This document shows, one piece after another, positions 37,915 through 49,858 of a stretch of DNA of 64,000 nucleotides. Under the pieces are notes generated by a model. The model had not been told where the DNA came from. It did not search any database and worked only from the letters and a program-made list of their open reading frames with translations. Source of the DNA: Cocos nucifera. Its lineage: Eukaryota > Streptophyta > Magnoliopsida > Arecales > Arecaceae. The position numbers and the translations under genes were made by a program. Where the stretch lies: assembly GCA_006176705.1 (NCBI GenBank), contig QRFJ01005001.1, positions 26,560 through 90,559 of the forward strand, written 5' to 3'. How positions within the stretch are numbered: the stretch's first letter is position 1; each line of letters opens with the position of its first letter.

Positions 37915-38490
37915 ACCTCGATCATATTCAATGATGAGCCAAACAAGATCATGCAGTTGGTGTCTTTAATTCCTAAGCTTTTTGGTATATTAGACTTTGT
38001 GGCTGAATAATAGTAACTTTGTCTTAAGGGTGTTGGGCATCCTCCTTGGTCATGTTTTCTCTTTCATTTGCTTCTCCATTGCACTTAGTCTCTACCATCA
38101 TCACTTCTACGTGTTTGTCATATAGAGTTGTAGTAATGGTAGAAAAAGATGGTACATTGATTGGACTTTTAGACTTAAATAGGGCACCTTCATTTAATAC
38201 AAAAATCCTAAGATTGATTTTTTCAAAATGACTGAAATTTTCCCTCACCCATTGCTATTTGGATGAGGCTTTTCCTTTATTTGTAATTCTTTGAGACTTG
38301 ATCGATCTAATGCTTCCATTGTTACCATCATTGGAAGGTCCTGTCTTGTAGTCATTCAAAACTTCCAGCTTGTTGAACTCATTCCAAAAATATTTCTATT
38401 ATTAAACCAACTCTTGTGGCTGAAATGCATCCCATCTCATGGTCCCACTATTGAAAACTGTATCCTAAAGTCAATCATCTAGATTGTAGA
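37915..38490 (-). pseudogene. Probable gypsy F segment between gag and RT (unidentified)
   Basis: Minus-strand frames (for example 38248-38024, 74 codons) show REN FSHFEK-N and several Ser/Thr/Pro-rich parts but no motif I can name. Orientation and position between the gag (41291 on) and the RT (28575) of gypsy F make a gag-pro spacer the simplest reading. It could be something else. Confidence 0.35.
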
Positions 38491-41290
38491 TAGTTGAGCT
38501 GAAAATAATTTATACTTGAATTATAAATGAATAAAATTATTATTATAATATTTTATCATATTTATGCATCTTCCTATAATGAACTCTTTTGTGATGAAGT
38601 ATTTAGAACTATTTAGACTCGATAAAGAAGAATTTATCGTTTAGTCCTTAAATCTGATCGCGATCAAATGATATGTTGTTACCTAGGATGACAACGTTTA
38701 TCAAGTGTAGGTTGTTGCATGCCATATGAGTTGGTTATCCTCTTAACCAAGAAGTATGAAAATACTGGTATGGCATATAGGTGAAATATAGGGATATATT
38801 TTATTGATTGTGATCTAACTATGGAGCTCTCTACTGTCAAGAGTTGCTCATGAAGGATATGGGTATAAGTATCCCTTAGACCTGAGATCACCATGGTAAC
38901 TTGTAAGCAACTCACTGCACTTTGGTACTGAACTATCTAAATTTTTAATTCAGTGATAGAACTAGGTGTAGTCAAGTACTTGTTTAGTTGATACATGAGT
39001 TAAGATGGGATTGACTCCTCCAAGTATTGGAGTGAATGCATCACCGTAGTTCAATTTAGCAAAACCTCAGCCAAAGTGGTCCATTCGAAAGATACTAAAT
39101 TTTGAAATATAATGTAGATGATTTTTAGGATTGGCAGTAAATTTTAGGTCATCTTTTGAGTATTGAGGTCAAGGAGATGAATTATACGATAATCATATAT
39201 TATAGATTTATCAATGTTGCATTGCGACTATTCGATCTATCCGAACGTTGGGTACCGTTACTAAATAGTCACATTGATTGGTACAAAAATTGGTTCTTAT
39301 ACTATCAGCTTAGGGTTCGAATCTATGGGATCATACATAATAAGAGTTCCTACCTGATCTGATTGTTGATCAAGAGTCCTAATGATCTTGGACTATGGGG
39401 TCAAGAATCCCACTGAACTGAGATTCTATGATCATGAGTCCTACTAGACTAGGATTCTGCCTTCATGGATAGCATTGGACTGAGACTCAGATATTTTTTG
39501 AGGATTAATTAATAATTAGATTACTGATTAGCTTAATTTAATTGAGTAATGAGCATTTGATCAAATTTGATTGAATTTGATTTGATTGCATTTGATCCGA
39601 TCAGGTCACGAGATGACTTAATCTTTATGGAAGATTAGATCCTAAATTAATTAAGGACTGGATCTAATTAATTTCTAATTTGATTAAAAATTTATTTAAT
39701 TGGATTAAATCTAATTTAGTTAGATTTAATCTAGTCTAATTGGGTCTGAAAAAATTAGTTTGGTTGAAATCAATTTGGACCAATTCAAAGTAAGTTTGAA
39801 TTTTGAATCACCTCTCCCTACGCCACCTTGACTTTGACCCATGCCCATCCCACGCACATTATGAATGTGCATGAGAATTCCCATGCCCAAAAGTAGGTAT
39901 CTGTGCCCCCTTTTTCTCCATTTGACCTAGTCCAAGGATTAAACTAGTTCAAATTTAAGTTGAATTTTGAATTCCACTTAAGTTGTTAATTAGAGGTTTG
40001 ATCTTGTCTCTCCCTTATCTCATCTCCATGCCTTTATGGGATTTTTGTCACACATTTTTGTGCATTTCTGAGTGTGCGCGCATAGAAGGAGAGTTCTTCT
40101 GCATGTCAATCACTCTAGATTGGCTTGGAGAGTGGATAAGATAGCTGCTTGAATTTTGAATTCAAGCAATTTGTTAAAACCTCCTAATCTCTTCCTCTTA
40201 TCCATTACACGCAGTTTTCCTAACTCTTTGCACACCAGTTTAAATGGAATTTTTTTTGGCGTGCACACACGAGAGTGAGGCTATGTGAGGGGAGTTTTTG
40301 GAGAGAGAACATTAGCATGGGGTGCTACATTTTGGGCATGAGAAATTCTAAAGAGAGAGATAGGAAGAGCCTATGCCATTCCACCTTCCCACACACCACC
40401 TTTTGATTTCCTATTTTTCCTTATTTCCCATTTAAAAAATTAATTCTATGAGTGGGCATAGGCAAAGAGGAGAGTCCTTCTACCTGTGAAAAATATTGTC
40501 ACCAAAAAATTCAAAAGGTGGGTGTGTGGAGTTTTCCATGTGCCAAGGTTTTTTTAGGTTCTTTCTGCTCATTGCCTTTCTTCCTTAGATTAGATCTAAG
40601 TGAGATTGGCATTTGGATTTTTATGAAAGGTGTTTCACATAAAATCACTGAGAGGGTGTGAGAGCATCAGGGTGAGTGATCTGAGTGCCAGAAAATTCTG
40701 AGAGTGGGAACTCTAGGGTTTCGAGTGTGGGAGGTCCTAGGGTTTTGACCTAGGGTTCGGGTGGTCAGTGTGAGCGCTATGAGTGCCCTATCAACATGAA
40801 ACCTTCCACACTACCTTGTCATCCTTCAAAGTTTCTCATCCAATTTTCTGGAGCATCCAAAAGATCAAAAAAAAGGTGGTCGATCGGATCGATCGAGATA
40901 AGCCATCGAAGGCCCCAACGAGGAGATAGCACTCTGGTGGAACTGGTTAGGACCAGATGCTTCGTGTGGACTTACTGTAGAGGCTGGATGATTATACAGC
41001 TATAGCATGATGCGAGGGCTTCTTTCTGTAATTTTGGATTGTAGAGTTCAACTATCCGCACATAGGTATTGTGTTCTGAACACAAATCAATTGGCAAATA
41101 TGATTTGCTAATTGTATGCATTAAAATTTTCAATTACATATCAGCATGTCTAAATTCTAATGTAGGGTTATGATATGATCATAGCATGTAAAATAAATGT
41201 TAGATTAATTTTTGCTTTCGCTGCATACATAAAATTCGAAAATGTTTAAAATTGCTTGCTTTAAACCCTACACGATTTTCATCACCAACA
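38491..41290 (+). repeat. Probable solo LTR of another copia family (about 2.8 kb)
   Basis: The block interrupts gypsy F, has no coding sequence, and ends with ttttgctttcgctgcatac...attttcatcaccaaca, the usual U5 wording of long copia LTRs in this window. It contains gatcatgagtcctact-type repeats (39340-39480), an AT-rich gatttaatct region, and later the pathogen-promoter-like ccatgccc and gtgcgcgc words seen also in LTR C. The start (tagttgagctg near 38491) and the flanking bases gtaga/gcata match only partly, so the limits are approximate and no target duplication is proven. Confidence 0.5.
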
Positions 41291-42550
41291 GCATAAACAC
41301 CATACTTCTAAATATAAATAATTTTCAATTTTTAGATCATCAAAGCCAATTAGTTCATGACTAAGCCAATGCTTCATCAATGCTCTATCTGCATCGATTT
41401 ATTGAACTTCTTACTTCTTTGACACCGGAGATCTCAAATTTGTTGAAGCCACATTTACCTCCAGTTTAGAAAAGAGATTTTTATCCACCAACATAATGCC
41501 CTTGTCCTTTTCTTGGAATTTTAGCCTACCATCCATGGTGACTTTCTAGATCACATTCTGCGAGGCTATATGTGGTTGCGATGGCTCCACTTGTTATGCC
41601 ATTTATGATATTTTCTTTTCTCCAACCCTTGAATGGAGGGATTCTATGTTCCATAGGAAGTCATATCTATCTATCCTTCATATCAAAAATCTACTTCATC
41701 TTCATAATGTCAAAACAATATTTCATGTTGCCCTTTGGAATGGGTTGCCTAGGCATTGGCCAATTCTATAGGGTCTGTTGACTCAACACCTTACAAACAT
41801 ATGACTATCTAGTGAAAATCTCCACTATGTCCAGCTCATTGTTTTCTTCTATTACAAAACTACACCGGTCAAAATTGTTAGCCTGTAAGGTCAAAACTTC
41901 AGAATTAGGATTCATCCAATATGTCCCTTTAGATGCTTTTCACAAAATATTCTTATGGTTCTTCACTTAAATGGTCAACTAGAAGAGGTCAGCTAGCTCC
42001 TATCTAGTGAGCTTTCTCAATTCCAAGCTCAGCTCATTCTGTACAATTTTCAAATAATATATAGCAATAATTTCTAACCCTTTCTAATCTAGCTATAAAC
42101 ACCTGCATAGACTTGTCAGGCTACTAAACTAGCCTAATCAAATCAACCACTAAAAACTTGGGCTCAATTTTGTAAAATTGCACATGAAATTGAGACTTCA
42201 AATCCTTCCAAGAATGAATAGAGTTAGGAGATACATTCATATACCACATGAAGGCCAATCTTATTACTGAATTGGCAAACAGCCAAAGCTTTAAGAAGTT
42301 GTTGGCATTAGCTTCATTGGATTAAACTAAAAGTTGGCCAATGTGCTTGACTGTAAACAAATTATCATCTCTTAAAAATCTTATGAAATTAGAAACTTTG
42401 TAACCTTGAACGAACTCATAAGTCTAATCATATTGGTTAAGATATGGTTTCTAGTATGTTGGCCTTAAAACAGATCGTTATGCACACCCTAGTTGGTCTT
42501 CCACCATTTCAACCAATTGAGCCATGTTCTGGAAGCTTGCAATCTCAGCT
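41291..42550 (-). pseudogene. Gypsy F gag
   Basis: Minus-strand frames read EFVQGYKVSNFIRFLRDDN, KHIGQLLVQSNEANANNFLK, LWLFANSVIRLAFMWYMNVS, PNSIHSWKDLKSQFHVQFYK, then RLERVRNYC. This is the plant gypsy gag core (LRLFP.SL...A..WY..LPP.SI..W..L...F...FY). Beyond about 42050 the frame is broken repeatedly, with later recognisable words (GRLKFQEKDKGIML). It matches the orientation of the RT at 27661-28575, and the two are separated by inserted elements. Confidence 0.72.
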
Positions 42551-43384
42551 CCACGGATCTCCATCCTTGGTGGTTTTGATAACTACTGCCAGCCATCTTT
42601 CTACTATGCATAAATATGACCATTTTGCAACTACCAAGCTAATAGTTGCACCCCATCAGCCTTTAACTTATTTTGATGTATCTTGTGCCAGTCATCTTTA
42701 TTTGTTTGACTTACAAAATAGTCTTCTATTCTTGGTGTATTTATCTTGATCTTCTATTAGATTGACCCAAGATTTCATTATTCCATCTAGTTTTCCACCT
42801 CAAGGTCAAATTCTATTTGTTCAACCTAGATCTCCGTCCATGTATGATTTCATAGCCAAATTCTATCTAGTCTTAATCAAAGTCACATGATTCTCATCCA
42901 CTCCAATTCTATCAAATTTCATTCATATGGTACTTACTCCTGGCTACCAGCTAGATTATTGAGATATGGTGTAAACAATGCCCTCCCATATCTCTTTGCC
43001 TAAGGATCATAAGATTGATGGGATATCATCATTACCTCCTTGATACTTATAGAATAATAGTCCTATAATTATGGTTTCGATTTATCGACCAAAAATTTAT
43101 CTTTTACCAAAGCATTGCTTCTACCTTTGATAATTCACTTGTCTCTTTGATTTTGTTGAATTTTTCTCCAGCCACCTCCTTATGTGGAACACTTCTGGTA
43201 TTAAAATGGCCCACATGTTGCTCAAAGGGTCCTCTATATTCACATAAATTCAGCATTGTTTTCCTTATCAATGAGAATTTGCTAGCAAGGCAAGCCTTCC
43301 TTCTATAAATAGGCCTTGCACTTTTTCACTAGTGATCATCTTTATTCTTCGGTGCTCATCCCTTTTATTCCTCCTTACCATCCT
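42551..43384 (+). other. Unassigned block with TATA box, possible LTR fragment
   Basis: No gene. A good promoter-like sequence TATAAATA lies at 43304-43311 (ttctataaataggccttgca), followed by a pyrimidine-rich stretch like an LTR R region. The block ends where element E starts (tgttggggata at 43385). It may be a truncated LTR. The 101-codon frame at 42444-42749 has no recognisable domain. Confidence 0.35.
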
Positions 43385-43533
43385 TGTTGGGGATAAACCT
43401 ACTCCTGTCGAAATTCAGCTAAATGTCTAGTCTTAGAGCGATCCTGGTCACCCTCCTATTATTGAATCTCCTTTGGATGAACTTGAACAGTAAGAGCGGC
43501 TCCCTGGGTAGTCTAGCCTGACCAGCTTGGAGG

Positions 43534-43830
43534 CCAGTCGAACTCCTACCGGACTTCTCCTTTAGTCGGACTTTTCTTACGATCGAACTCCTTTCAGACT
43601 TCTCTTATGATCGAACTCCTTCCAGACTTCTCCGCCAATCGAACTCCTTTCGTTCTTCTCCACCAGTCGAACTCCTCTCAGACTTCTCCTCTAGTTGGAC
43701 TCCTCCGCCAGTCAAACTCCTCCCGCACTTCTCCTCTAGTTAGACTCCTCCGCCAGTCGAACTCCTTCTGGACTTCTCCGCCAGTCGAACTCCTCCGCCA
43801 ATCGAACTCCTCCCAGACTTCTTCTTCCAA
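43534..43830 (+). repeat. Minisatellite in gypsy E LTR U3
   Basis: Roughly ten units of a 28 bp word (cgccagtcgaactcctccmg plus acttctc) are interspersed with 17 bp units (ctctagttggactcctc). It keeps both strands open for about 60-110 codons by periodicity, which explains the frames there. Confidence 0.85.
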
Positions 43831-44175
43831 TTTCTTAAAGGGCCCCACTCGATCGAGCTTCTCTCCGGACAAAATTCTGTCTGGACCCCTTCCAGCAGTC
43901 CGAAAGGATCTCGATGCATGCCGTCAATATAACAAATAGCAAGCAACAGCCTATGCTTAGTCAGCCTCGATAACCTCCGAGCCCCTCTGAAATAATAATA
44001 ACTAGAAACCCTTCATTCGCTGCAGCTACCCTATCCGACCTTCAGCTATCAGGTCCTAACAGGCTGACATGTCGCAACAATAGATACTACTCTCCATAAC
44101 AAACTGCACATGGTCCTGAACGACCAACTATCAGGCGGTTACCACTATCACTATCAGTTTGTTATGGGCTTCGCC

Positions 44176-44183
44176 TATATAAG
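44176..44183 (+). promoter_or_regulatory. TATA box of gypsy E LTR
   Basis: TATATAAG in ttcgcctatataagggatcc, followed about 30 bp on by a pyrimidine-rich likely start region (ttcttctccaagctctta). Confidence 0.65.
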
Positions 44184-44423
44184 GGATCCTCCATATATGC
44201 CTTCTTCTCCAAGCTCTTAATTTTCTTCTAAAAAACTCTGCTAAAATCTCTCTGAGCACTCCACTTTTATTGGCCGAAAGAGCTGACTTGATCGTTGGAG
44301 GGTCTTGCCGGAGACACCACCTCCGACTCTAGATGAGAATTATTTTGTAGGTCATTGATAGTGACCTCATCTTCTCCAACTTCAGTCTCGATTTTGACAA
44401 CAATCAGATTTTGCACAAATAGA

Positions 44424-44441
44424 ATTGACGCTAGAGGAAGG
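44424..44441 (+). other. Primer-site-like sequence of gypsy E
   Basis: ttgacgctagaggaaggg resembles the tggcgctaga-ggaggg site of Tat elements with one change in the first bases. The tRNA is not assigned. Confidence 0.5.
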
Positions 44442-44545
44442 GCCCCCCTCATTCTTAAGATTCCCTTGTTCTTAAAGGGGTGCCCGATAGAGATTTTTTT
44501 TCTTTCAATTTAGAGTTTTCTTCCTAGCAAAGATACCTCCCAGGA

Positions 44546-46180
44546 AGGCTTCAATCCAACAGTCAACCACCTCAACAGCTAGATCTCATCCAGATCTATC
44601 CATCCCTGTTTCATCTCCTACATCTCAAGCTCTACCAGTTGCATTGATGGATGCAGAGCAGTTCAACCTACTGATCCAGTAGGTTTGCAGCCTTACTGAA
44701 GCAGTGTAGGCTATGCAGCAGTGGCAGCCCCCAGCATCGATTCAGTCAGAGTAGGCTTCTTCGGAACCCCAGGACCCAATCTAGGGATGATCAACTCGGG
44801 CAAGTCGGTCGATGACCTCCAAAAAAGGGAAGCAGAGGATGGAGAGCCCTTGCTCTGATCATGACTCAACCCCCAAGAAAACTCTGCCCCTGTTCAACCA
44901 GAAGGCTTTGAAAATCTGCAATCATAAGGATCTCCTAGATCAAAAACTATAGAAAATGAATCAATGGATTGAAGAACTCCACCATGCCCCCTCTTCCCAT
45001 GGTAATGACATCTGCACTGACACTCCTTTCTCCCAAAAAATTATGTAGGAATCCATCCCATCGAACTTCAAGCTCCCCCAGTTCGAGAACTACGATGGGA
45101 CTACTAATTCGATCAACCATCTGGAGGCCTTTTAGATAATGATGCTGCTCCATGGTGTGCCAGATACTATTCTATGCCAATTTTCCATCCACTTTGAAGG
45201 AAGCAATCAGGAACTGGTACTCAACCCTTAGGTCGGGTACTATCTTTTTCTTCGATCAAATGAGCCATCAGTTCGTGGCTCATTTCATTAGTAGTCGGTG
45301 CTCCGATCGAGGTTCGAACTCCCTCAATAACATCAAGCAGAAGAAAGGAGAGTCCATCCGGACCTACGTCACCTAATTCAATGCTGCTGTGTTAGAGGTC
45401 CATAATCTGAATCAATCTATCACTATGGCTGCACTGAAAGATGGCCTTCAAAAAAATGATCTACTGTTCTTCCTGAAGAAAAAATATCCCATAAATTTTG
45501 CTGATATGCTGGCTTAGGCTAAAGATTATGCCCAAGCAGAAGAAGTCTTGAAGGCTAAGGATAGTGAAGCCACTAGAGAGCGATAGGCAGGTGAATCAAG
45601 TATGCTCGTAGCTAAAAAAAAATCGAGCGAAGCTCAGCTACACTCCAAAACTCCTCTCAAATGCAAGCGAGTCTGAACTCCATCCTAAGCTTGGAGACAA
45701 AGAAGCCCTGATAGAAGGGCACGATGGGGCTCCTCCCTCAGAAAGTTTTATAATTATGCCCCCCTCAATGCTCCAAAAACTCAAGTGCTGATGGAGATCA
45801 AGGAGCAGCTACTGAGATCGGAGAGAATGTGCAGTCACCCAGGCAAGCGCAATCCAAATAAGTATTGTCTTTACCATCATGATTATGGTTACGATATTGA
45901 AGAATGCATTCAACTCCAAGAGGAGATTGAGGAGCTCATCAGGTGGGGTCAACTGGGCCAATTTCTAAGACGTCGATTAGAGGTGAGGGAACATCAACCA
46001 AGGGTGCTGCTGCAATCGAAGCCACCAAGGAGGGAGGAGCAATAAAGAGATCGACCTCTACTTGACATCATCAACACCATCTTTAGGGAACTTTGACGAG
46101 GGGAGGCTAGCAGATCGACGGAGTCTGCGAAGAGGCGAAGGATGAGGAGCCCATCACTTTCACCAATGAGGATGCCCAAG
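44546..46180 (+). pseudogene. Gypsy E gag
   Basis: One frame, with stops, reads through the whole region. It contains FKLPQFENYDGTTNSI.HLEAF, ATLKEAIRNWYSTL-like words, DQMSHQFVAHFISSRC, NNIKQKKGESIRTYVT, then a Lys-rich segment and a CCHC-like knuckle area with YCLYHHDYGYDIEECIQLQEE (45860-45930). These are the usual gag core and capsid tail of Tat gypsy elements. More than eight stops interrupt it (for example TAG at 45133-45135, 45515-45517, 45584-45586), nearly all one C-to-T step from a sense codon. Confidence 0.82.
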
Positions 46181-46189
46181 GGGTCCAGT

Positions 46190-46780
46190 TCCTGTATAAT
46201 GACATGGTTGTAATCTCTTTAAACATTACTGATTATGATGTACGCCGCATTCTGGTAAATAATGGAAGCTTCATCAATGTTTTATTTTACGTTGCTTTCT
46301 CTAAAATGTCTCTACCCAATAACCACCTGGGACCTATAAACTCTCCACTGGTGGGTTTCACTGACGATGCTGTGCCAGTTGAAGGAATAATAATGCTATC
46401 TATGGCTGCAGGACAATACCTAAAATAGGTCAGGGCACAGGTTGACTTTTTGGTCGTAAAGGCTCCATCTATCTATAACGCCATTCTTGGCCGACTTGGT
46501 CTGAACGCACTCCGAGCCATGGTATCAACCTACTACTTGAAAATAAAGTTTCCAACAGATAGCAAAAAGAAAAGATTAGGAAAGATCAAGCCTTGGTCAG
46601 GCACTACTACTTCATCACCTCACAAAAAGAAAGCCAATCTGATCCTTGCCTGGTTGATGGGCTGGATGTCCGCGATGATCTTACTGAGGAGCGAGGCGAG
46701 CCCATGAAAGATCTTGTGACCATCCCTCTGGACGATGGAAGTATGGAGCATACGGTGCAAATTGGGTCCAACTTAGAGGA
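46190..46780 (+). pseudogene. Gypsy E protease
   Basis: The frame 46204-46428 continues into 46450-46707 and has the retropepsin plan: DVRRILVNNGSFINVLFY (active-site loop), VGFTDDAVPVEGII, then FLVVKAPSIYNAILGRLGLN. The active-site loop reads VNNGS where Tat elements have VDNGS, so the catalytic aspartate is lost. A TAG separates the two parts at 46426-46428. Confidence 0.8.
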
Positions 46781-47660
46781 TGAAGTCTGAGAGCAGCTCA
46801 TTATCTTCTTGCAGAAGAATGCTGACATCTTCGCCTGGATCCCAGCAAACATGCTCGAAATTGATGCCGAAGTCATGGAACATCAATTGCCTTCCGATCC
46901 TAAGTACAGGCCCGTAAAAGAGAAAATTTGGGGCCATGCACCAAAAAGATAGAAGGCAATAGTGGAGGAAGTGGATAAGCTCCTCAAAGTCAGGTTCATC
47001 CGAGAAGTCCACTATCCAAGTTGGGTCTCTAATATGGTCCTAGTCAGGAAGGCCAACGACAAGTAGAGAATGTGTATCGACTTCAAAAAATTGAACAAGG
47101 CCTGCTCAAAGGATAGCTATCCTCTATCCAAAATTGATCAGTTGGTGGATGCAACCTCAGGCCATAAGCTTCTTACCTTCATAGATGCCTTCTCTGGCTA
47201 CAATCAAATCCAGATGGCACCAGAGGATGAGGAGAAAACTATCTTTATTACTGACCATGGTCTTTATTGTTACACGATCATGCCCTTTAGACTTAAAAAT
47301 GCAGGCACAATCTATCAATGCTAGGTCAATAAGATCTTTAAGAAGTAGATCGGCCGCAACATAAAAGTCTACGTGGACAATATGCTTGTCAAGAGCCAGA
47401 CCTCGTCCAATCATACTGCCAACCTTGAAGAAACCTTCAATGCCCTTCGAAGATACAAGATAAAGTTGAACCCAACTAAATGTGCCTACGGAGTGACCTC
47501 AAAAAAATTCTTGGGGTTCATAGTCTCAAGGTGGGGGATTGAGGCTAATCCAAAAAAGATCCATGCCGTCTAGGAGATAACCACCCCAAAGTCAATAAAG
47601 AAAGTCCAATGCTTGACCAAGAAGGTGGCATCCTTAAACCATTTTATCTCGAAGTCGGTT
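46781..47660 (+). pseudogene. Gypsy E reverse transcriptase
   Basis: Blocks: MCIDFKKLNKACSKDSYPL, IDQLVDATSGHKLLTFIDAF, SGYNQIQMAPEDEEKTIF, YTIMPFRLKNAGTIYQC, then VYVDNMLVKSQTSSNHTANL and FNALRRYKIKLNPTKCAYGV, GFIVSRWGIEANP. The catalytic box is YVDN, with the second aspartate of YVDD replaced. At least four stops interrupt the frame. Confidence 0.85.
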
Positions 47661-48890
47661 GAGCGATGTATTCCCTTCTTCTAGGTTCTCAAGCAACCAA
47701 AGAACTTCTATTGGATGGTACAGTGCCAACAGACATTCGAAGAACTCAAGAACTACCTCGGTTTGCCCCCACTATTGGCAAAGCCCAAGCTAAGAGAAAA
47801 ATTATTCCTATACCTGATGGTCTCTCCTGTAGCCCTGGCAACGATCCTGGTCAAGGAAGAGGCAAAAGTGCAACAGTCGATCTATTACATGAGTCAAGTC
47901 TTGAAAGATGCAGAGATCAGGTACACTAAATTGAAAAAAATTACTTACGCTCTTTTGATTGTAGCCAGGAGACTTCGATCCTACTTCTAGGGGTATACTA
48001 TAATGCTTCTCACCGACCAACCAATCAAAGTAGCTTTTCATCGAACGAATGCATCTGGAAGAGTAGCGAAGTGGGCTATTGAGTTGATAGAGTTTGACAT
48101 CAATTATCAACCTCGATCTTCAATCAAAGCTCAAATACTGATCGATTTTATAGTTGAATGCACGATCCTGGATGACGTCAAACCTAAGCAGAATGAGATC
48201 GGCATTCCATGGTTGCAACCAAGCTCCCTTGAAGAAAGAGCAAATCTTTTTGAAGATTTCTAAGCCTTGTATGTGGATGACTCTTCCAATGCATCTGGTG
48301 TAGATGCTAAACTAATCCTGATCAATCTTGAAGGGGTCGTTATTGAGTATGCACTATGCTTTGAGTTTTCTGCAACAAACAACATGACAGAATATGAAGC
48401 TTTAATAGCAAGGCTGAAGATAGCAAAAGAACTAGAAGCAGACCAGCTCCAAGCTTATAGTGACTCACAGTTGGTAATGGGATAAGTCAATGGCAGTTAT
48501 GAAGCTCGGGAGGAGAGTATGATAAAGTATCTCGAAAAAATGAAGAGCCTGATCTTAGCCTTCAATGGCTTCGACATTCAGCAAATTCCAAGGGTAGAGA
48601 ATACAAGAGCCAACCTCCTATCCAAGCTGGCCACACTTGCCCGCAATGAACTTTCCAAAGAAGTATACTTTGAAGCGTTAAAATGCTCGAGTACGGAAGA
48701 GCTGCAGTATACAATGCAGATCGATAATGAGCCCTACTGGGTCGATCCATTGATCGCTTATCTCAAATATGGGACACTCCCCTATGATCCGAAGGAAGCT
48801 CGAAAGCTGAGAAACCAAGCCTCTCGATATGTCCTTTATGAAGGCAAACTATACAAAAGGTCATACTCACTACCTTTCCTAAAGTATCTC
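47661..48890 (+). pseudogene. Gypsy E RNase H domains
   Basis: The first RNase H-like stretch (47715-47990) includes KPKLREKLFLYLMVSPVALA and KDAEIRYTKLKKITYALLI. A second, archaeal-type RNase H segment follows (48267-48920): MYVDDSSNASGVDAKLILIN, FEFSATNNMTEYEALIARLK, QAYSDSQLVMG, NGFDIQQIPRVENTRANLLS. The presence of two RNase H-like parts is a trait of the Tat lineage. The D...E...D residues of the second part are still present, although stops interrupt it. Confidence 0.78.
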
Positions 48891-49853
48891 CAACCTTTCG
48901 AAGCCAATTTTATATTATGAAAAGTGCATGAAAGAATCTGTGGGAACCATCTAGGTACTAGATCCCTATCTCACAAGCTGCTTCGATAAGGATATTATTG
49001 GCCAACTATGCATCATGATTATGTCGAATATGTTAAAAGATGCGATCTCTGTAAAAGAAATTAGAGTATACAAAGACAGCCGACCTCTGAGCTTATCCCA
49101 CTAAGTGCACCTTGGCCATTCACACAATGAGGGATGGATATACTCGAACCCTTCTCGATGGCATCCAGATAATGAAAGTTTCTCCTAGTTGCAATCGACT
49201 ACTTCACCAATGGGTCGAGATCGAACCCCTAGCAAAGATCACTGAAGCCAAAGTGCAGTTCGTCTGAAAGTCAATTGTTTGCAGATTTGGTCTGCCTCAG
49301 ACCCTTATAATAGACAATGGGCGGTAGTTCACTGGGATGAAGTTTGTGGAGTTCTGTGAAGACTTGGACATCTTCCATAACTTCACGTCGATGGCCCATC
49401 TGCAACAAAATGATGAAGCAGAAGTGACCAACAGGACCCTATTGTAGGGTATCAAGGCAAGGCTTGAAAGAGTAAGGAGGACCTGGGTAGATCAACTCTA
49501 CCATGTACTCTAGGCGTATCGAACTATCCAAAGACTGCCAACTAAAGAAACACTATTTATCTTGGTCTTTGAAATGGAGGCGGTCATCCCAATCGAGCTC
49601 AAGGTCCCATCGGCATGGATCGTGGCCTTCAATGAGCAATGCAATTCATAAGATCTTAGAGCTAACCTCAATCTGTTGGAGAAAACATGAGAAGAAGCCC
49701 AAGTTCGGATGACTGCTTACAGACAAAGGGTGACCCAATATTACAACTTTAGAATCAAGGATAAAGTATTCAGAGTGGAAGACTTGGTACTTCAGCGAGT
49801 AGCTATTTCTCAGCCCTAGAATCAAGGGAAGCTCACCCAAATTGGGAAGGACC
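48891..49853 (+). pseudogene. Gypsy E integrase, interrupted by copia A'
   Basis: Pieces: HERICGNH with CDLC (HHCC zinc site, about 48930-49055), a degenerate core (GMD, AIDYFT), and later TAYRQRVTQYYNFRIKDKVF, EDLVLQRVA. The frame has many stops and shifts. It ends at the codons for GKDPTG, and A' is inserted after CTACG (49854-49858). The remaining C-terminus is at 60282-60388. Confidence 0.78.
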
Positions 49854-49858
49854 CTACG

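Larger units (their letters stand above)
43385..44415 (+). repeat. Gypsy E 5' LTR (end approximate)
   Basis: Starts TGTTGGGGATAAACC. It includes the minisatellite at 43534-43830 and a TATATAAG box at 44176-44183. It ends before the primer-site-like ttgacgctagaggaaggg near 44424-44441. The exact end is uncertain because the second LTR is not available for comparison. Confidence 0.6.

Noticed and set aside
43607..43939. 110-codon Ser/Arg/Leu-rich frame and its antisense partners
   Set aside because: They are periodic translations of the 28/17 bp minisatellite in the gypsy E LTR.
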